Positions 35,681-47,205 of a stretch of DNA of 64,000 bases are shown here, piece after piece. The position numbers were made by a program, and so were the translations under genes. The notes under the pieces were generated by a model that saw only the letters and a program-made list of their open reading frames with translations, was not told the origin of the DNA and did no database searches. This DNA comes from Limanda limanda (Eukaryota; Chordata; Actinopteri; Pleuronectiformes; Pleuronectidae), in NCBI RefSeq assembly GCF_963576545.1, contig NC_083655.1, forward strand, positions 3,075,182-3,139,181, read 5' to 3'. Within the stretch, counting starts at the first letter, position 1; the number at the start of each line of letters is the position of its first letter.

Positions 35681-37647
35681 AACGACAAAAGTACTCAGTC
35701 CGTTTAGATCAATAGCTCCTTCTCCTCTACTCGGAAATCTAGCTCCAGGAAATTCTCCACAAGACGTGATGGTTATAAAATGGTATTTTCTCTGAAAGAA
35801 TACAAAGGCGGGTCTGTTTTGTATTCTTCTGAATAGTCTGTAGCTCCACATGGGCCTTTCATGGGGCTGTGTACAGTGAGAGAGGAAAATGATATATGAA
35901 ATATCGTGCGACAAGAAAAAGGAAAGGGTTAGGTTTCAAGGACCTTTTAAATGAAGACGACAATTCAGAGAAAAACTCTTTACTTTATAGTTTTCTTTTC
36001 CAGCCGTTCACCTTCCTGCCGGCGATGTCAGTGTGAAGTCTCAGAGACCGAGTGTGTGTGTGAGAGGAAAAAACAGAGTATATGTAACACAAGCCTCGGT
36101 GACTCCATTAGATAGATTAAAGACGCCCAGACCCCCCGGTGAGGCTGATAGGAACCGGGACTGATCAAGGAATATCCCCGGTCGTCAGATGATTTTCTTC
36201 AGAGAGAGACTCGTACCTTTTCCTAAAAGAAACTCCGTCCCCGTCTCCTTCTGATCACTTCGCATCTCGCAATTGACATTTTGTCTCCGTGCTGGAATGA
36301 TTAATGCACCCTGGCATTCATTTCATGCGTGCGGGAAGGTCACTGGTGTTTGCTGCTGGACTCAAAAGATTAGCTGTAACCTTGGTGGAGACATTTCACG
36401 CAACAAGCCCGGGTGCAGATCCAGAACTCCAAACTCAACTGAGGGTTAAATACGGAAAACGTCTTACATCATTTGAATGAATTATAGTTAAAGTGCCTTC
36501 GACAGTACAATCCTTTGTGCAGATGGGCCTTTGTCTGTCTAACATGATTGCTACTGCTGTTTACACAAAGAAAGGACGGATGGAAATGGACTTTCTGCCG
36601 CAGGGAAAACACCGAGCACCGGATCCTCAAGCTGCAGAAATCAATATTCTATATAAACAAAGGGTGAAAAGTCTAATGTGGACGAGTCCGCAGAGAATCA
36701 TCAGCAGAACCTGCAGTTCTCGTTCATGTCCCCTCGGTTCCGTGAAGCGTTTCATCTCCAATCTACTGTTATGATCCGTCTTTCTTCTCTGGATCCTATA
36801 GAAGAAATGGTAAATGTCTATGTTCAGTTAAAAGCTTCAAATAAAGCCAACGCACATTGTCTGTCCAACACAAACAGACACACAGAGTTACGTAAAGAAC
36901 ATAGAAGAGAATTTAGAATTCTGGAATTGGGAGACAGAAGACTGAGCAGGATTCTGTACTTTGAATAGTGGGAGAAAAGAAGACAAATATTCACCTCTAT
37001 CGTATCAGAATGGGAATAAATACAAGATATTATAGGACGTAAAGGGAAAATGAGTATTTGTGTGTGTTAATCAAACACTTTATATCCTCAGTAACGTAAA
37101 TATTGGAATAAAGAAGTATTGATAAGACAAGTTTAACTAATAAAACAAATATGACCTGCAGCCTTTAACAGCACATCCAGCAGGACCCTGGTATCGATTC
37201 ACTTAAACCAATAAATGGAATGCGGCCACTATTAATGTAACATGTATTTCTCCTGTGCTTTTCCTGCGATGACAAGACAAAACGTGCACTTCTCCCTGAC
37301 AGTCAACTTCTCTGATCAATATTCACCTCCCCTCCTTGGTTTTTAAATTGTCGCCACATACAGTTTGGCAGCTCGGCGAGCGAGAGGTGAGTCTCGAGTC
37401 CACGTACTTCACGTGCACTTCAACATATCAATAACACGCCGGGAACCATTCCACAAATCAATAATCCTTACCGCACACAGAGTGAGAGATGGAGCTGATG
37501 TACGAGCGCCGCCAACAAGGTCACACGACCCCCCCCCCCCCCTCAGACTTGCTTAAACACACGCTTCAAATCCATCAAATTCAATTCAATAAAACCCTTT
37601 TGCAGTTTTGCGGTCGTCTCGAACGATGGTTTTCTCTCAGAGAGACC

Positions 37648-37682
<35 letters not shown>

Positions 37683-38230
37683 GGGCGAGTGCTGTTCAAG
37701 TTCAAATCCATCGGCTCATCTTTCATCGCCCGGCGCCGGGGGACACGTTTGGACGCGGCTGCAACAATCATCTGTCGGCGCTAATGAGTGACGAGCGCTG
37801 ATTTATTTTTGCTGCAGCGCCGTGTTAAACAAATCCCTTCATAATCCAGCTCTGTAATATGCTCCATCATGACAGGGATACTTATGTGAGTATTTACGAG
37901 TGGGAGAAACACACTCGTAACCAAATGACTGGGTGGTTTCTGCAGGGAGGAGGATTCCTATGAATTTACACAACATTTGCTCTAAGTATTATTATCTATA
38001 CGTGGTGGGAGGCAGTGGGAGTTAAGGTTATAAACAGTGGAGGCTTTTCTTTTTTAACACACTGAAGATGTAGGTTACACAAAAATTACAAAACAGATTC
38101 ATACACAACTTGATGGAAAGGAAAGATGCAGCAGGAAAGAAGCCGTTTAGTTTTTGATGTGGATCAGGAGGCAGATCCAAGATCAGCAGTTTCATTGGGT
38201 TCTCACATAAATCTTGATGAAAAACATGTT
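35681..38230. other. non-coding; simple repeats
   Basis: A run of 14 C at 37529-37542 and a (GA)n tract at about 37650-37679. Short frames at 36493-36968 have no recognisable domain. Confidence 0.4.
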
Positions 38231-38238
38231 TATGGGAC

Positions 38239-39087
38239 TAGGGTTGCAAAATTCCGGGAATATTCAAAGTTGGAAACTTCCCATGGGAATTAACGGGAAT
38301 TAACAGGAATTAACGGGAATTAACGGGAATTAACGGGAATAAACTGGAAATGTTGTGGGTAATTTATACTAAATGTATTTACCTTGTCATATACAGACAT
38401 AAATATAAACATTTTGTTGTGTCATAGGCTGATTTGAGCCCTGAGGAAACTTTGGGCACTTGACTATATGCTTCTGCATCGTTGTGTCATTCTTAACATA
38501 GGTCTTTGCACAGTATTTGCAAATGTACACAGCCTTTCCTTCTACATTGGATGGGGTGAAATGTCTCCACACATGAGAGAGTGCACGTGGCATTGTTCTG
38601 TAGAATAAGATGAGAAAAAAGTTTGTAAAAAAACACTAATGCAATTCCAGAGATATAAATAGTTAGCCAAACAATTGGAATCGTCTGTAAACATATTTTA
38701 CAATTGATGGATTAATTAATGGAAATAGATGAACAGATGAACAATCCTCAATCAGCATGCTCATATATTTTCCCCAGTAATATCATGGAAACTTACCTGA
38801 CTAGTCCTTCACTCTACAGCAGGCCTCAATCAGCCCTGCTGTAGAGTGAAGGATGCTGGGAGTTATCTGTGCATGTGATGGAAGAATGCACACTGGAGGG
38901 TTGAAACTCAACGTTCCATACACCTTTAAAATAGAGTTTTTAATGATGTTTTTATTGCTCAGCGTTTAATTTGTGTATTTTAATTTTTTTTCAAAATTCC
39001 CAAAATTCCCGAGCTTAACTTCCCATGGAAAGCTTACGGAAAGTTTCCTGAAATTTACCGGACACTTTCCGCCCTTTTGCAACCCTA
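38239..39087 (-). mobile_element. BED-finger hAT-type element, copy E (complete)
   Basis: This 849-bp element in minus orientation is flanked by perfect 8-bp duplications TATGGGAC (38231-38238 and 39088-39095). Six subterminal repeats, the BED frame, splice signals and the 17-bp-stem hairpin are present as in copy D. Terminal palindrome sequence is more diverged here (TTACGGAAAGTTTCCTG) than the BED frame. Confidence 0.92.
38387..38593 (-). CDS. BED-type zinc-finger peptide of hAT copy E
   Basis: 68 codons, identical in the finger region to copy A and ending NVYIYVCI. The zinc ligands are intact. Near-identity across copies indicates recent spread or selection on the frame. Confidence 0.68.
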   Translation of the reverse strand: MPRALSHVWRHFTPSNVEGKAVYICKYCAKTYVKNDTTMQKHIVKCPKFPQGSNQPMTQQNVYIYVCI

Positions 39088-39095
39088 TATGGGAC

Positions 39096-40492
39096 TGATA
39101 TTTATGAATGTGTTTGTGATTTGGTGCTGATCCAAATAAGAATCCGGATGTTGTGGAGTTTCATAAGGCAGCTGTTGGGCCTTGGTGGAGATCTGCTCTC
39201 TAAAGAGTGACATTCTAGTTCTTCATTAAATGAACTAGTTAATTAATTAATTATCTTTGTTAATTAACATCACAACCACCTCTTGGCTCTATACACACAC
39301 ACATATCCCAACTTTTTAATTAGCAATTAATGAATCTTTCCGCTGTGATAGAATTATGCGACACTCTGCAAACGTTGTGAATCTGCGAAGCAAAGTGTTG
39401 CAGTTTCAGTAAGTGTGGATTTGAGAGGGATTTGGAAACAGCAGGACGAAGAGCAGCTGTGCAGCAAACAGGAATTAAAAGAGGTTTTGTATTTATCAGC
39501 TCGGCTCGGTTCCCTCGAGAGCAGCCGCAGCCTCGTGACCTGTTACCATGTCGTTGTGTTGAAAGTCGGACTCTGGAGGAGGCAGCCGCTCAAACGGGCC
39601 GCAGCTATTATCAGATCACAGCCGCCCTTGAGAAGCTGCACCACAGCAGTACGACTTTCTCCAGGACGCAGACACACACACACACACACAGAGTTGAGTC
39701 TCTGCCACGCAACTCCACCCACCAGCTCATTAGCTCCTCCAAGGTGATACAACGCGTGCTAATGATATCGTAGAGGTCTGGGACTCGTAATGAAATTTAA
39801 TGGAACCTGACCGGATTTGAAATGAAAGTCACATTTTACACGTGCACGCCCGACATCTAACCATGTGGTCAATAAGGCTAATAGAGCAGTGCATTGCGGT
39901 GAAGTGAGACAACTCCACTAATACATGTTGTCAAGGCACAAAACACAGTGTTGACCCTGACTTTGAGTTTAAATGCAGAGACGGGATTTGTGTATTTACT
40001 GGAAACATTGTCATTAGCAGTTCAGGGGCTAAAGGAAGTGTTAGCACTGAGCGCGGCGATTCACTCCTTCTCCGTTATTTGCATCAGCGATAACTGTCGG
40101 CGACTCACCCGCCGGTGAAAGTCGAGTCAGCCGGCGGCGGAGTGTAGCCCTGTGGTTCACCGGGAGATGTTTTATTGCCTCGGCTCTGAGAATAATAACA
40201 GTGTTTTGTGAAAACCGTGTGAGAGTGAAGAATATTTCTGGTGGACAGGCAGTTGGATTGCAAGGTCAAACCTGTCAGACTGTGGGGAGTCAGATAATCA
40301 GGTCGGCTGGAAAAGCAACGAGAGGCAGGAAGCCTTCAAACCTGTAAAACAGTTCCTGACAAAACACTGAGCAGCACAGTTCAACTTGTGTAATGTGTTT
40401 GTGCTTCGATAGTGAAAGTGTTGGATGTTTTCTGTCTTTGTGTTGAGCCGGACAAGGATATGAATGGTGATATAGCAGTGACTATGTTAATG
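39096..40492. other. non-coding; short CA tract
   Basis: A CA microsatellite of about 11 units lies at 39669-39690. The remainder is unique with no exon recognised. Confidence 0.4.
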
Positions 40493-41158
40493 TGTGCAAT
40501 ACTACCATTAATCTAGAGTACTCCTATTCATGTGCAGTACTACCATTATTGTGCAATACTTCTATTTATGTGCAGTACTCTGATTAATGTGCAATACTTC
40601 TATTTATGTGCAATACTACTATTCATTTGCAGTACTACCATTAATGTGCAGTACTCTGATTTATGTGCAATACTACTATTCATGTGCAATACTTATATTT
40701 ATGTGCAAAACTACCATTTATGTGCAGTACTCTGATTTATGTGCAATACTTCAATTCATTTGCAGTACTACCATTAATGTGCAGTACTCTGATTTATGTG
40801 CAATACTACTATTCAAGTGCAATACTTATATTTATGTGCAAAACTACCATTTATGTGCAGTACTCTGATTTATGTGCAATACTTCTATTCATGTGCAGTA
40901 CTACCATTAATGTGCAGTACTCTGATTTATGTGCAATACTACTATTCATGTGCAATACTTATATTTATGTGCATTACTACTATTCATGTGCAGTACTACC
41001 AATAATGTGCAGTACTCTGATTTCAGGCAATACTTCTATTTATGTGCAATACTTCTATTCATGTGCAGTACTGCCATTAATGTGCAGTACTCCTATTCAT
41101 GTGCAGTACTTCTATTCATGTGCAGTACTTTGATGTATGTGCAATACTCCTATTCATA
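40493..41158 (+). repeat. 19-bp satellite, about 35 units, with a 133-bp higher-order period
   Basis: The unit is TGTGCAATACTNCTATTYA (19 bp), with variants alternating TGTGCAGTACT and TGTGCAATACT. The variant block GTACTCTGATTTATG recurs at 40651, 40784 and 40917, exactly 133 bp (seven units) apart, so the array has higher-order structure. Because 19 is not a multiple of three and no unit creates a stop, long frames run through in several phases and are not genes. Confidence 0.93.
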
Positions 41159-44100
41159 TAAATTACTAGCATCCATCTCATGTAAAGACTAAATCTCTGA
41201 TTGAGAATAAGGTCGATATTTGGAAGATTGAATGTCGTCAGTGTTTCTGACTCGTGTCATAAATGTATATTTCACAATCAACTCCTGTAATTGACTTTGT
41301 TGCACCGGTGTGGACACAGTGTTTTTATTAGAAACAATATAAAACATTTTAATGGTATCGACGTCGGTATAAAAGATGGAGTGAGATGCATTATAGTGTG
41401 TACAACATATTGGCTTTTTCCCTTCGTAAAACTTTATTGAACTGAGGAATATCAGATACTGTTTTGCATGAGCAGCAGGCGACAGCTCTGGAATTGCACC
41501 GTGAACAATTTAAAGATTAAAGAAATAATAAAATAAAAATAAGAGACAAACATGAAACATACAGCAGTGTCTTCGACATATAATCGTTACTCTGATTTCA
41601 TTAATGATATCTAACAACGTTGTTCATCAAATGTTCTGTTTGTTAAGAAAATTTGTATTCAAAGATAAAAAAAAAAGAATAAATTAGTTTGGCAGAGGAA
41701 CCAGAAACAGACAAAGAAACATCTGTTCAAAGTTTTTTTGGCTGAGTTTTGGTGACAACACTCATTTTGGCTTTTTGGAAGGAGGCTGAGAATCAACATT
41801 CACCAAAGCCTCAAACCGAGCCGGTGACAGACGACAGGGACGGTTCTGCTGCTGAGGGCGAAAGCAAAATCCACCAGCGTCCCCGACACGTGCAGCAGAT
41901 GCAGCTTCATCCTCCTCACTCACAGCAGCTGTCGGCCTCTGTCTGGGATAATTGTTATTTTCCACCACAGTTAAAACCAATTTTTCTTCTCAACCATAAT
42001 AAATATAAAACTTATTAGAATTTAAGGAGTAAAACTCATTCCACCCGTCTGCAGGGAGGACGACGGACAAAAACAGACGCTGAGATAAATAATACCAACA
42101 CTTTAATATTACTAATTCATCTGCAATACAACTATTTCTACGAAGTACTACTATGCATGAGAAATACTAAAATTCATGTATAACACAACGATTCATGTAG
42201 AATATCTGCAATATTACTATGTATGTTTAATATCCTTATTTTTTATATCATGGTCAATATCATATGCAATATTCCACATCATCTATTCATTTCTACTTAT
42301 CGCTAGTTAAGTTTAATATCAGTTTACTGTCTCACATAATGTACTTATTTTTACTTACATTATTAGAATTTCCTTTTTTTGCTTCTATCAGGAATGTGTT
42401 ATGTATTTACTTACACTCTTTAGTCATAATTCTTTATTGTTTTACTCTCCGATGTCTGTTATAGATTGTGTTGCTGCAATGTGGAGCTTTATGATTAATA
42501 AACGTTTATCTCTTATCTTCACGTTATGAAAATTCAAATTTCCAGCTCTTGTTTGCAGCTCCTTTAAAAAACTGAAGCCATTCATCTGCATCGTGTTTTC
42601 ATTTAGAACAAACGTCGTACGAGATACCAGACATGAAGCTTTACGTCTGCAGGATTATTAAGATTTCTGTAGGAACATTAACACGATGTTATTCAAACAA
42701 CCAACGAGACATAAAACCGTTTACTCTGATTACAGCTGTGAATTTATACAACCTGTGAGATTCCACATCCGTAAACAGAAGTGACCTCCCGGCCGCTCCT
42801 GAGCTAAATTGAGCTTAATACATTTCAGATAAAGTTGCAAGTGCAGTTAGTAACTCAGGACATGAAAGTGCAGAGGAGGCGGCGCAGCAATCGAACAGGA
42901 GAGCGGCGCCATCGAGAGAAACACAACTCAAGTGGCAACAATCAATGTCATCTTTTACTTCCTCGTGTCGTGATTTCACACGAGCAAACTACGTCTCAGT
43001 GTTTTCAATTCTCTTCTTATTTACTGTTTCTGTGCTTCCATTTCCGCACGAGTTCCCCAGTCTGCTTTGTACATTTGTTTATTGGCGTTGAGGGAAACAG
43101 ACGGTGGAAATATTCAAACTGAGGATAAGTTGCTGAAAACGGCTCAACAGACCAGACAATGGATGTGTTATTTACTGAGCTGTCATCGACAGTCACGCAG
43201 ACATATCCTGTTAAAACCAGATTAAATCCACAAAAGGTGAATATAATAACAATATGTCCAGTTTTAAGGTTGATAAAACCCTATTGTGTTGATGCAGACC
43301 TGAACCATAAATCATTAAATTGACACTTATACCGCAACATCGGGATTTGAGCAGAATACCATCTCCTCCCTTTTCTTCCTTTTGCCTTTTTGTGGATTTA
43401 ATAAACTGCAAAACACTTAAACTCCAGTCGAGCCTTCCCTCCTTATCTGGACTTCCACACTGTCCTCGCTCGATGAAGTCCAGGGTTTACAACTTCATAA
43501 ACCCACAACACCTCTCCGAGATAACTATCCATACCAATATTCATTTTTTTTTTTAGACCCTACTTGTCTCATTGCCGCAGGGCATAAGCTGATATCACAC
43601 ACCGGGGGTAACACCTTGAATTTAAAGACTCGACACTTGTGTGCATCCAGAAGCTTATTACAGTGATGCAGGATGTTCTCGTGCACGCTGCTTATGTGAG
43701 GTATGTATATGCATGTGATGGTGTTTGTAATTCCCACATATCCACACAGGAGGATCTCTGCTTTATGATGCTGGAGGCGCCCGAGGAGAAACACAGGGAC
43801 AGGATGAAGAACTGCCAGATGTGTGGAAATGCTGCAACTGATCATTTCTATCATCTCCTCCTCTGGGCGCAGGCCTGCGAGTGTGTGACATGCCTCCGCT
43901 CCACTGGAGAGTCCTGGCTAAACGAATGATGAAATGAACCAGATGGGAGAGAGAACAAAACAGCTTCCCAGAGAGAAAGAAAAAGAAACAGCAAAAGCAG
44001 AAGGAGTGAAAAAGCAGTACAAATGTCAGGCCGAGTCACAGGAGAGTGCAGCATTTCATACAATAGTGATCTCAATCCCACGAAGAAGAAAGAGCAGAGA

Positions 44101-44636
44101 GAAGAGAGACGTTACACTCCAATGGCCATGAAACTATTGATTTCATAGAGAAAAGAAAGCACAACTTCTCCGGCTCCTGACAAGTCGAACTCGTTGTTTC
44201 TGTGGCTCCGGCTGAATTCATCCGGTGTCTTTATATATTCCACACGGCGCCGTGAGGTTGAGCACCATCTTGTTTGTCGTATTCACGCTAATCCCACAGT
44301 GTGCTACATCACCTGCTGCGTGTGATCCATGACCTCAGCCGTCAGGGGTCACATCAGCCTTGGTCACCTGATGATTGATATGTAGATGGACGAGCGGGTG
44401 ACGTTCTCTCTCTCCGTCTCGTCAGGTTGTGATTGATGACGCCGGGTTGACCGAGGTCAGGATCCTGATATTTGACCTCCACCGTGAACGTGGCAGACAC
44501 GGAGATTAATGCACCTTAATAAACCAGTCACAGCCACGCCGTTACGGAGCGCGACACCCACTCTCACACGTGGCAGAGGTTAACATGCGTCTTTGCGAAA
44601 GCTTTGCCCCCCCCTGTTCATCACATACACCCACGG
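41159..44636. other. non-coding; decayed satellite outlier
   Basis: About 42110-42240 contains degenerate units (CTGCAATACAACTATTTCTA, ATTCATGTAGAATATCTGC) related to the 19-bp satellite 950 bp upstream. The rest is AT-rich unique sequence. Confidence 0.45.
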
Positions 44637-45272
44637 TGTAAGAAGGAGAGGTTCCGCAGGTCCTTCATCCCGGCTGCAGTCAGGCTCTACAACACCAGCA
44701 CCACCTGATAATGTTGTAGTCCCTGTCTATTATCTTTATCTCCACTCAACCTCTCACCATAGCTGTATTTGTATTTTTATTTTTCTTATTTATTTTTTAT
44801 TTTTTTTACTCAGATCACTACTATGCACAATAATATTCAACACTTTACATCTATATTTATATCATGGTCACTTATAATGGTTACATTGCAATATTTATAT
44901 TTTCCTTTATACTATCTTGTAGTATTATTTATATTATGGTCACTTACTTTTTAATTATTTTCTGTATCATGGTCACTACTGTTGCAATATTACTTATAAT
45001 ACTTTTGTTTTCATTACAATAACACTTACATCACTCCACTTTCTCCCCAGTACCTGCTTTTGCACAGTGTCTGTTTTGCAGGTTGTTTTTGTTTTCTGTA
45101 TATTTTTACTCTCATTGTGTGTAGTTTAGTAGTGTTTATATTTTGATCTTTCTTTTTTATTGTTGCTTCGGCACTGTTATTTAAATTCTGTTTTTCTCTT
45201 TTTGCTGTAACAAGTGAATTTCCCCGTTGTGTGGATAAATAAAGAAATCTAATCTAATCTAATCTAATCACA
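44637..45272 (+). mobile_element. 5'-truncated LINE: end of ORF2 plus 3' region
   Basis: Bases 44637-44708 encode CKKERFRRSFIPAAVRLYNT followed by STT and a stop. This is the C-terminal signature (RRSFIPAA.RL.N) of fish CR1/L2/Rex1-like reverse transcriptase ORFs. A TA-rich 3' region follows, then GTGAATTTCCCCGTTGTGTG, GATAAATAAAG and (AATCT)n. Only the last 24 codons survive, so the insertion is a typical 5'-truncated copy. Clade not resolved. Confidence 0.75.
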
Positions 45273-45806
45273 CGCCGGGGTTAGTTGAGCAGAGCATGCT
45301 AAGAAAGTCTAGCGTGACGGCGTTTCACGAACACACAAGGACACAGGTTCATTCTAAATCACGCCCTTGCAGTCAAGCGCCATAAAAAACACTCCAGCGC
45401 AGATCCCCATGTGATTCACGCTGTCACCGGCGTCTCCTTAGCACGGAGACCGTTGGCCTCTTTCAGCGGAGTGTGTCACACAGCGCGGCTCGACAAACTC
45501 AGGAATCAGGGAGGGAAACACAAAGGTCATCGGCTGACAGCGCTAAGACACATCGCGCCCGGAGGAGATCCCCGGAGGAGCGAGCAACGTACTGATTTCA
45601 CCCTCCCTGGTTTGCACATTCGGGGGAAATCTCCATTAGTATTCAAGGACAACAGTCATGCTTCAGCAGTCGTTTGAATAGGCTGCGATTTCCGTGGCTC
45701 TCAGGCGTCGTTAATGAAAACGGCTGCAGGCGGTAAAGCATATTATTTGTAGATATATAGCAATAGGGTTTGGACTGTAGGAGAGTGATTCTGCTACAGG
45801 ACATTT

Positions 45807-46200
45807 AGAAATATCAACACATATGTGTATATGTGAGTGTGTGTGTGTGTGTGAGTGTGTGTCACTGTCCTTTTCAAGTTCAAACCTTGATTTGCAATGA
45901 ATTGAAACAAGGAATCCTGGTTCCCGAGCCAGAGACAAAATGACATGAAAGGTCTGAAAATTACAATTTAAAGTCACGACTGGAACATTTTACTGAAATT
46001 TTCATCCGTCAATTGTTATTTCCAGCAAAGGTTAAAATGAAGATATCAGATATTAAGATATATAGTATAAAAGATGGTGGAGTGGTTTCAGAGAGTGATC
46101 CGACCACAGAATTTAAGTTTTGCCCATAATTCAACGTGATAACTTAATCTCCTGCAAACGTATTAAAAACCACTTCCTCAAATAAAAGAAATATCAACAC

Positions 46201-46232
<32 letters not shown>

Positions 46233-46546
46233 CACTGTCCTTTTCAAGTTCAAACCTTGATTTGCAATGAATTGAAACAAGGAATCCTGGTTCCAACTGG
46301 AACTCGAGCCAAAGACAAAATGACATGAAAGGTCTGAATATTACAATTTAAAGTCACGACGATTTGTTGGAGTCAATTTTTATTCCAACAAAGCTTAAAA
46401 TGAAGATATCAGATATTAAGATATTTAGTATAAAAGATGGTGGAGTGGTTTCAGAGAGTGATCCGACCACAGAATTTAAGTTTTGCCCATAATTCAACGT
46501 GACAACTTAATCTCCTGCAAACGTATTAAAAACCACTTCTTCAGAT
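45807..46546 (+). repeat. tandem duplication, period 380 bp
   Basis: Unit 1 (45807-46186) and unit 2 (46187-46546) both start AGAAATATCAACACATAT, pass through a GT microsatellite and GTCACTGTCCTTTTCAAG, and end TATTAAAAACCACTTC. The units differ in GT length and in a 40-bp patch after GTCACGAC. Confidence 0.92.
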
Positions 46547-46864
46547 ATTTACTGTGCTGCTCCAAATGACTGTCAGGTGCATCCTGCTTGGTTTAATTAT
46601 GAGATATGTGCAGAACAGGATTGAGTTGGAATGGATTCCACTCACACCTCTGTATGTATACAAGGTCCCACAACTCCCAGTTCATGCCAGGAAGGAAAAG
46701 CAAATTTCACAGTCCAGGGAACACGGAGGGAAATGTGTGTTCCCAGGTGCTAAGTGGTTTTAATGATGCTGGAGTGTAAGGATTCTTCCTCGTTCACCAT
46801 CTGGTCAAACTAGGTAAGAAGAACCTTGGTCAGGGAGGTGATGGTCATGTTCAGAACCTTCCGG
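46547..46864. other. non-coding; no gene seen
   Basis: Unique sequence between the tandem duplication and the Tc1-like fragment. Confidence 0.4.
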
Positions 46865-47205
46865 GAGTTTGACCATCTCAGCAACACTCCATCACACTGT
46901 TCTTCTGGTCGAGTGATTGACGGAAGCGACTTGAAGAAGATGTGACAGTTCGCTATGTGTTTGCCAAATGACATTTAAAGGACTCGGGAGCGCGTGAGGG
47001 GGAAAGATGCTCCTGTCCGATCAGACAGAAAGTTGAACCCTCGGGGGTGAAACACCGGGTTGATGCCATCGGTGTTTGGTGGTGCCAGCTCGGTGTCAGG
47101 TGTGAGGGGTGGGTTCAAGCCGAGGACAGAGAGGTCACCTTCAGGACGACAGGGACAGAGGAACTTCAGGACCCTGAGTGACAAGACAAGGCCTATAATT
47201 GAGTT
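46865..47205 (+). mobile_element. decayed Tc1/mariner-type transposon fragment
   Basis: The word order TCAGCAACACTCCATCA, CGGAAGCGACTTGAAGAAGA, TGTTTGCCAAATGACATTTA, AAGGACTC, ... CACCTTCAGGACGACAGG follows the middle of fish Tc1-like transposase genes (known from memory, not aligned). The frame is broken many times, so it is inactive. Boundaries and terminal repeats were not found. Confidence 0.5.

Noticed and set aside
36493..36968. Overlapping plus-strand frames of about 95 codons
   Set aside because: No recognisable domain, no good splice bounds and no codon bias distinct from the surroundings.
40663..41133. Open frame of 156 codons with a repeated Cys/Tyr-rich 19-residue motif
   Set aside because: It follows directly from the 19-bp satellite, which is open in several phases. 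No splice sites or other protein features are seen.
43525..43929. Frames on both strands with several Cys and His residues
   Set aside because: Cys/His spacing does not fit a known zinc finger, and the two frames overlap antisense to each other.
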